Shown here: piece after piece, positions 60,739 to 64,000 of the stretch
Numbering within the stretch: position 1 is the first letter of the stretch
Layout of the letters: each line of letters starts with the position of its first letter
NCBI RefSeq assembly: GCF_014645655.1
Contig: NZ_BMMD01000003.1
Span: forward strand, 124,001 to 188,000
DNA from: Agromyces bauzanensis
GTDB lineage: Bacteria; Actinomycetota; Actinomycetes; Actinomycetales; Microbacteriaceae
Length of the DNA: 64,000 nt
Direction of reading: 5' to 3'
Translations under genes and position numbers: made by a program
The notes under the pieces: generated by a model
The model's input: only the letters and a program-made list of their open reading frames with translations
Databases searched by the model: none
What the model was told of the DNA's origin: nothing

Positions 60739-61908
60739 CTAGATCATCGCCATGATCTGGCGCGCGATCATGCGGCCCGCACGGCTCGCGCCGATGGTCG
60801 ATGCCTGGGGTCCGTAGCCGGCGAGGAAGATGCGCGGATCGTTCCACGCGGCGCCCTGCCCCACCTGCACGCCGCCCGCCTTCTCGCGCAGCTTCAGCGG
60901 GGCGAGGTGGCGCAACTCTGGGCGGAATCCCGTCGCCCAGATGATGACGTCGGCGCGGGCCATGCCGCCGTCGGGGCCGTCCCACACCACGCGATCGGCC
61001 TCGATGCGGTCGAACATCGGCCTCGCCGCGAGCAGGCCCCGCTCGATACCGGCGGCGATGCGGCGGCTCTTCGGCACACCGGTGCCGCTCACGATCGACG
61101 GGAGCGCCCGACCCGAGCGCGCCGCCTCGTCCTGGATCGCGACGGCAGCGGATGCTCCCTCGAGATCGAGCTCCTGCCGGTCGAGCCAGTCGATCGGACG
61201 GCGCGAGACCCAAGTGAGTCCCGCCGCCACCGGCTCGAGCTCGAGCATGAAGCCGATCGCCGACGTGCCGCCGCCGACCACCACGACGTGCTTGTCGCGG
61301 AAGTCCTCGGCACTGGTGTAGTCGGAGGTGTGCACGTGGCGACCCGCGAAGTCGGCCATGCCCGGGTAGTAGGGAACGAACGGCGACCCCCATGTTCCCG
61401 TGGCGTTCACGAGGAACTGCGACGTGATCTCGTATCGCGGCGGCGGGGGCGGCCCGGGCTCCTCGAACGAGCGACGCCGACGGAACAGGCCGCGGGCCTT
61501 CTGCTCCTCGATGGGCTGGGGCGTCAGGTCCTCATAGTGCACGCGAAGGTCGACGCCGTCGTTCTCGACGCTGCGCACATTCATCGGCCGACGCACCCTC
61601 AGGTCGAAGTGCTCCTCGTAGCGGCCGTAGTAGTCGGCGACGACCTCCTTCGCCGGCAGCGTGCGGTCGGCGGTGTCGAAGCTGAGCCCGAGATCGGACA
61701 TACCGGGCAGGTCGTTGACCCGGTGGGCCGTGCCCAGGCGCAGCGACGACCAGCGGTGCTGCCACGCACCACCCGGTCCGGGCGCCCGATCGAGCATGAC
61801 GAAGTCCTCGTCGGCGACGAGCTCGAATCGCCGAAGATAGTAGGCGACGGAGAGGCCGGCCTGCCCGGCGCCGATCACCACGACCTTCACGCGCTCAGGG
61901 CTCGACAT
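60739..61908 (-). CDS. Flavin-dependent monooxygenase/NAD(P)-binding oxidoreductase
   Basis: 389 aa. FAD motif VVIGAGQAGLSVAYYLRR near the start, NADPH motif VVVVGGGTSAIGFMLE about residue 180, and ATGFRPELRHL near 315. The order of motifs resembles flavin monooxygenases of the class-B type (YpfD/CzcO-like), but the FMO fingerprint FxGxxxHSxxY/F is only partly matched by HVHTSDY. The substrate is unknown. ATG 61908 was chosen from several nearby in-frame starts. Confidence 0.9.
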   Translation of the reverse strand: MSSPERVKVVVIGAGQAGLSVAYYLRRFELVADEDFVMLDRAPGPGGAWQHRWSSLRLGTAHRVNDLPGMSDLGLSFDTADRTLPAKEVVADYYGRYEEHFDLRVRRPMNVRSVENDGVDLRVHYEDLTPQPIEEQKARGLFRRRRSFEEPGPPPPPRYEITSQFLVNATGTWGSPFVPYYPGMADFAGRHVHTSDYTSAEDFRDKHVVVVGGGTSAIGFMLELEPVAAGLTWVSRRPIDWLDRQELDLEGASAAVAIQDEAARSGRALPSIVSGTGVPKSRRIAAGIERGLLAARPMFDRIEADRVVWDGPDGGMARADVIIWATGFRPELRHLAPLKLREKAGGVQVGQGAAWNDPRIFLAGYGPQASTIGASRAGRMIARQIMAMI

Positions 61909-62015
61909 CACCACATCATCTCAGCACGTCATGCTGTATGCGCGCACACGGAGATGGTGCGGACTCCGTCGCTCGCTCCGATGTGGATGACGCCGGACTG
62001 CATGATCGGCGGTGC

Positions 62016-62097
62016 TAAACTGGCCGTCGGACGAATTTCATTTATCAGATGAGCGCCGGGTGAAGACCATCCCACCCGGCCAGATGTCGTAAGGGGG
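62016..62097 (+). promoter_or_regulatory. Extended -10 promoter and leader hairpin of the DUF3073 gene
   Basis: TGCTAAACT (extended -10; hexamer at 62016-62021) is followed by a leader of about 75 nt. It has an 8-bp stem GCCGGGTG/CACCCGGC (62055-62062, 62073-62080) and a strong SD AAGGGGG at 62091-62097. A translational or stability role is possible. Confidence 0.6.
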
Positions 62098-62103
62098 TCA
62101 CGC

Positions 62104-62307
62104 ATGGGGCGCGGCCGTCAGAAAGCCAAGCACACCAAGGTCGCACGGGAGCTGAAGTACTTCAGCCCGAACACCGACTACACGGCGCTTGAGCGCGAGC
62201 TCACCGGCTCGCAGCATGACGAATTCAGCGACGAGACGGCGAAGTGGGCGGAGTATGCCGCCGACGACGACGACACCTACGTCACGGGCGACGAGCAGCG
62301 CGCGTAA
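62104..62307 (+). CDS. DUF3073 small protein
   Basis: 67 aa. MGRGRQKAKHTKVARELKYF at the start and the acidic tail YAADDDDTYV are characteristic of this actinobacteria-restricted family. Basic N-terminus, acidic C-terminus, no membrane segment. Strong SD (AAGGGGGTCACGC) and a dedicated promoter suggest high expression. Role unknown. Confidence 0.95.
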   Translation: MGRGRQKAKHTKVARELKYFSPNTDYTALERELTGSQHDEFSDETAKWAEYAADDDDTYVTGDEQRA

Positions 62308-62370
62308 GCGCCGCTCCCCCCTGCGCATCCCCGTATCGATCTCTCGCGAGGCGCGTCCTAGGCTGAGCGG

Positions 62371-62922
62371 ATGACCGAGACACTGCGCGCCCTCACGGCC
62401 CGTCTGGCTTGCGCCAACCCGTGGATGCGCGTGCGCGAGGACCTCGTGCGGTGGCCCGGGGGGCACGAGGCCGTGTATGGCGTCGTCGAGAAACCCGACT
62501 TCGCGGTCATCCTCCCCCGCGACGGCGGCGGCTGGTGGATGGTCGAGCAGTACCGGTACACCATCGGTCGACGCGTGCTGGAGTTCCCGCAGGGATCCTG
62601 GCCGGCGGGACACGATGGCGACACGCTCGCCCTCGCCCCGGCCGAGCTCCGCGAGGAGACCGGCTTCACCGCCGGCACGATGCGGCCGATCGGCCGCATG
62701 CAGGAGGCCTACGGCTTCGTCGACCAGGCCTGCGACGTCTACCTCGCGACCGACCTCCGCGCGGGCGAGCCCGATCGCGAGGCCACCGAGCAGCTCATGG
62801 AGCACCGGTTCGTGGGCGACGACGAGCTCGCCGACCTCATCCGCGCGGGCGACGTCGTCGACGCCGTGACGATCGCGGCGCTCACGCTGCACCGGCTCGA
62901 CGAGGCCGCGACATCCGTCTGA
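62371..62922 (+). CDS. Nudix hydrolase with incomplete Nudix box
   Basis: 183 aa. Overall like ADP-ribose pyrophosphatases: YGVVEKPDFAVILPRDGGGWWMVEQYRY, RVLEFPQGSWP, AELREETGFTAG, GFVDQACDVYLA. The Nudix box keeps the EETG end, but the leading Gx5E and the Arg of the RE pair are replaced (LALAPAELREETG). Metal-dependent hydrolysis may be altered. TAGGCT at 62359-62364 lies 7 nt before the ATG. The last 41 bp overlap the opposite-strand membrane gene. Confidence 0.88.
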   Translation: MTETLRALTARLACANPWMRVREDLVRWPGGHEAVYGVVEKPDFAVILPRDGGGWWMVEQYRYTIGRRVLEFPQGSWPAGHDGDTLALAPAELREETGFTAGTMRPIGRMQEAYGFVDQACDVYLATDLRAGEPDREATEQLMEHRFVGDDELADLIRAGDVVDAVTIAALTLHRLDEAATSV

Positions 62923-63544
62923 GTCCCAAGCCGGTGATCACCGCCACGGTCGTCGCCATGAGCACGCCGCCGACGGCGAACAGCAGGAACGTGAGCCAGC
63001 CCGGCGTGGACTCGTCGACGAACGGCGACGGCAGGAACGTGAACACCAGCCCGACGAGCCATGCCGCCATGTTGAGCGGGATCCAACGCCACGCCCGCGG
63101 CACGCTGCGTGCGAGCACCGGCCACTGCGCCACCGGGATGGTCGCGAGCAGCACGAGCCCGGCGAGCCCGGCCACGACCCAGGTGACCGGCGAACCCCAG
63201 TCGATCTCCACGCCGACATCGGCGAGCGTGGGCGGCAGCATTCCGATGGACCAGGCGACGGATGCCGCGCCCGCCGTCGCCGCCACCCAGCGGCCCACGG
63301 GCACCGCCGCACTCGAGCCGCGGAGCGCGAGGGACTGGCCCAGCCCCAGGAGCGCACCCTCGCCCGCGCCCATCACGACGAGCAGGGCCCAGGCCCACCA
63401 CCCCTGGAGCCCAAGGGCCGCGGCGAGCGCGAATCCGGTGACCGGCACGAGGAACCCGATGCTCTCGCCTGCGACGACGAACCCGATCCATCGGCCGAGC
63501 CGCGGCGCAGGGGCGGCCTCATGGTCCACGCGATCAGCTGTCAT
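62882..63544 (-). CDS. Multi-pass membrane protein
   Basis: 220 aa with six or so helices: WIGFVVAGESIGFLVPVTGFALAAALG, WWAWALLVVMGAGEGALLGLGQSLAL and WVVAGLAGLVLLATIPVAQW among them. Not a recognised family. The start is uncertain: ATG 63544 has only a weak SD and a GTG eight codons upstream is possible. It overlaps the Nudix gene tail-to-tail. Confidence 0.75.
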   Translation of the reverse strand: MTADRVDHEAAPAPRLGRWIGFVVAGESIGFLVPVTGFALAAALGLQGWWAWALLVVMGAGEGALLGLGQSLALRGSSAAVPVGRWVAATAGAASVAWSIGMLPPTLADVGVEIDWGSPVTWVVAGLAGLVLLATIPVAQWPVLARSVPRAWRWIPLNMAAWLVGLVFTFLPSPFVDESTPGWLTFLLFAVGGVLMATTVAVITGLGLRRMSRPRRAGAA

Positions 63545-63621
63545 GGGCACACGATAGCGGTCCGTCACCTCGCAGACGCCCGTGCGGCGGCTCGGTCATT
63601 CGAGCCGGGAGAGCCGTCGCC

Positions 63622-63756
63622 GTGCTCACCGCCGTGCTCGGACTCGAGCCCGACGGCGACGCGCTTCGCACGGCTCCGATGGCGCGGTTCACGCCCATGT
63701 CGGTACGGGGCCTGCGTGTGGGAGGGCGCACCGTGGACCTCACGGAAGCGGGCTGA
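63622..63756 (+). pseudogene. Possible C-terminal remnant of a glycogen-debranching-type glucosidase
   Basis: 44 codons encode AVLTAVLGLEPDGDALRTAP, then MSVRGLRVGGRTVDL and a stop. This resembles the extreme C-terminus of actinobacterial amylo-alpha-1,6-glucosidase-family proteins. The rest of the gene is absent; upstream sequence is in another frame. Recognition rests on a short match. Confidence 0.35.
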
Positions 63757-63780
63757 TCGCGAATCCTGTGCCGGGCCAGC

Positions 63781-64000
63781 TCAGCCGACGAGCCAGCGCG
63801 CAGCCTCCTCGACGAAGTGCTCGAGCTCGGCGAGCGATCCCGCCGGCGTGACGGCGCGCAGCACGACCTCGTCGACGACGTCGAAGGCGGCGAGGCCGGC
63901 GGCGGCCATGATCGTGGTGTCGATCGGCCGCACGCCGAGGCGCTCGAAGTTCGCGGCGTACGACGGCACCGCCGCGTAGCGGTCGGCCTCGCGCTCGAGC
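63781..64000 (-). CDS. LLM-class F420-dependent oxidoreductase (C-terminal part, start beyond the window)
   Basis: The last 72 codons are present: ADRYAAVPSYAANFERLGV, then VVDEVVLRAVTPAGSLAELEHFVEEAARW and the stop. The pattern matches the C-terminus of F420-dependent luciferase-like oxidoreductases. The active barrel lies outside the window, so the identification is tentative. Confidence 0.6.
   Translation of the reverse strand, partial: LEREADRYAAVPSYAANFERLGVRPIDTTIMAAAGLAAFDVVDEVVLRAVTPAGSLAELEHFVEEAARWLVG

Overview
The DNA is very GC-rich and packed with short, overlapping genes (ATGA, GTGA and TGATG junctions). It shows the recurrent word ggcatccg/cggatgcc, many GTG starts and several apparently leaderless genes. 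Gene content (PASTA kinase, DUF3073, DUF6510, an F420-type oxidoreductase fragment, ECF42 sigma with a YCII partner) fits a high-GC actinobacterium, most probably Microbacteriaceae (Agromyces-like). The genus is an inference from style, not from a search.

Region 1 (1-13.3 kb, minus strand): a phosphate-transport operon in the order pstC-pstA-pstS-...-pstB. Between pstS and pstB lie six extra genes for exported or membrane proteins: a giant C-terminally anchored PstS-like protein, a second secreted PstS-like protein, a WxL-like surface protein, a DUF916 (WxL-interacting) membrane protein, a proline-rich anchored protein, and a sortase-fold membrane protein that has lost both its catalytic His and Cys. 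This pst-embedded cell-surface module is the most unusual system in the window.

Region 2 (13.4-18.6 kb): a coupled operon of a small conserved protein, a lytic transglycosylase and a PASTA-type Ser/Thr kinase, divergent from an M23 peptidase. All look like cell-wall functions.

Region 3 (18.7-36 kb): histidine degradation (hutU, hutI, and a distant hutG) interleaved with a molybdenum island. The island holds a sulfite-oxidase-like enzyme with its flavin reductase and DUF6510 partner, decayed moeA and mobA copies, intact moaA, moaD, moaE, a moaC-mogA fusion, moeA and moeB-rhodanese, an HTH-TOBE regulator, and modABC. Loss of mobA beside an enzyme family that uses Mo-MPT suggests a pathway reduced to the non-nucleotide cofactor.

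Region 4 (36-50.9 kb): SHOCT protein, epimerase, Ca-type P-ATPase, a CopB-type ATPase behind a CsoR-like operator, an ECF42/YCII pair, an RND exporter and a YczR/YczE pair. REP-like palindromes punctuate this region.

Region 5 (50.9-64 kb): a decayed TipA-like gene, a DUF4097-PadR operon with palindromic operators, a FluC/CrcB pair, a copper/DyP-peroxidase operon (membrane protein, CopC, PCuAC, DyP), ArsR-VOC, a KimA-like potassium importer, a flavin monooxygenase, DUF3073, a Nudix protein, a membrane protein, and a partial LLM-type oxidoreductase at the right edge.

No rRNA, tRNA, CRISPR array, prophage or insertion sequence was recognised.
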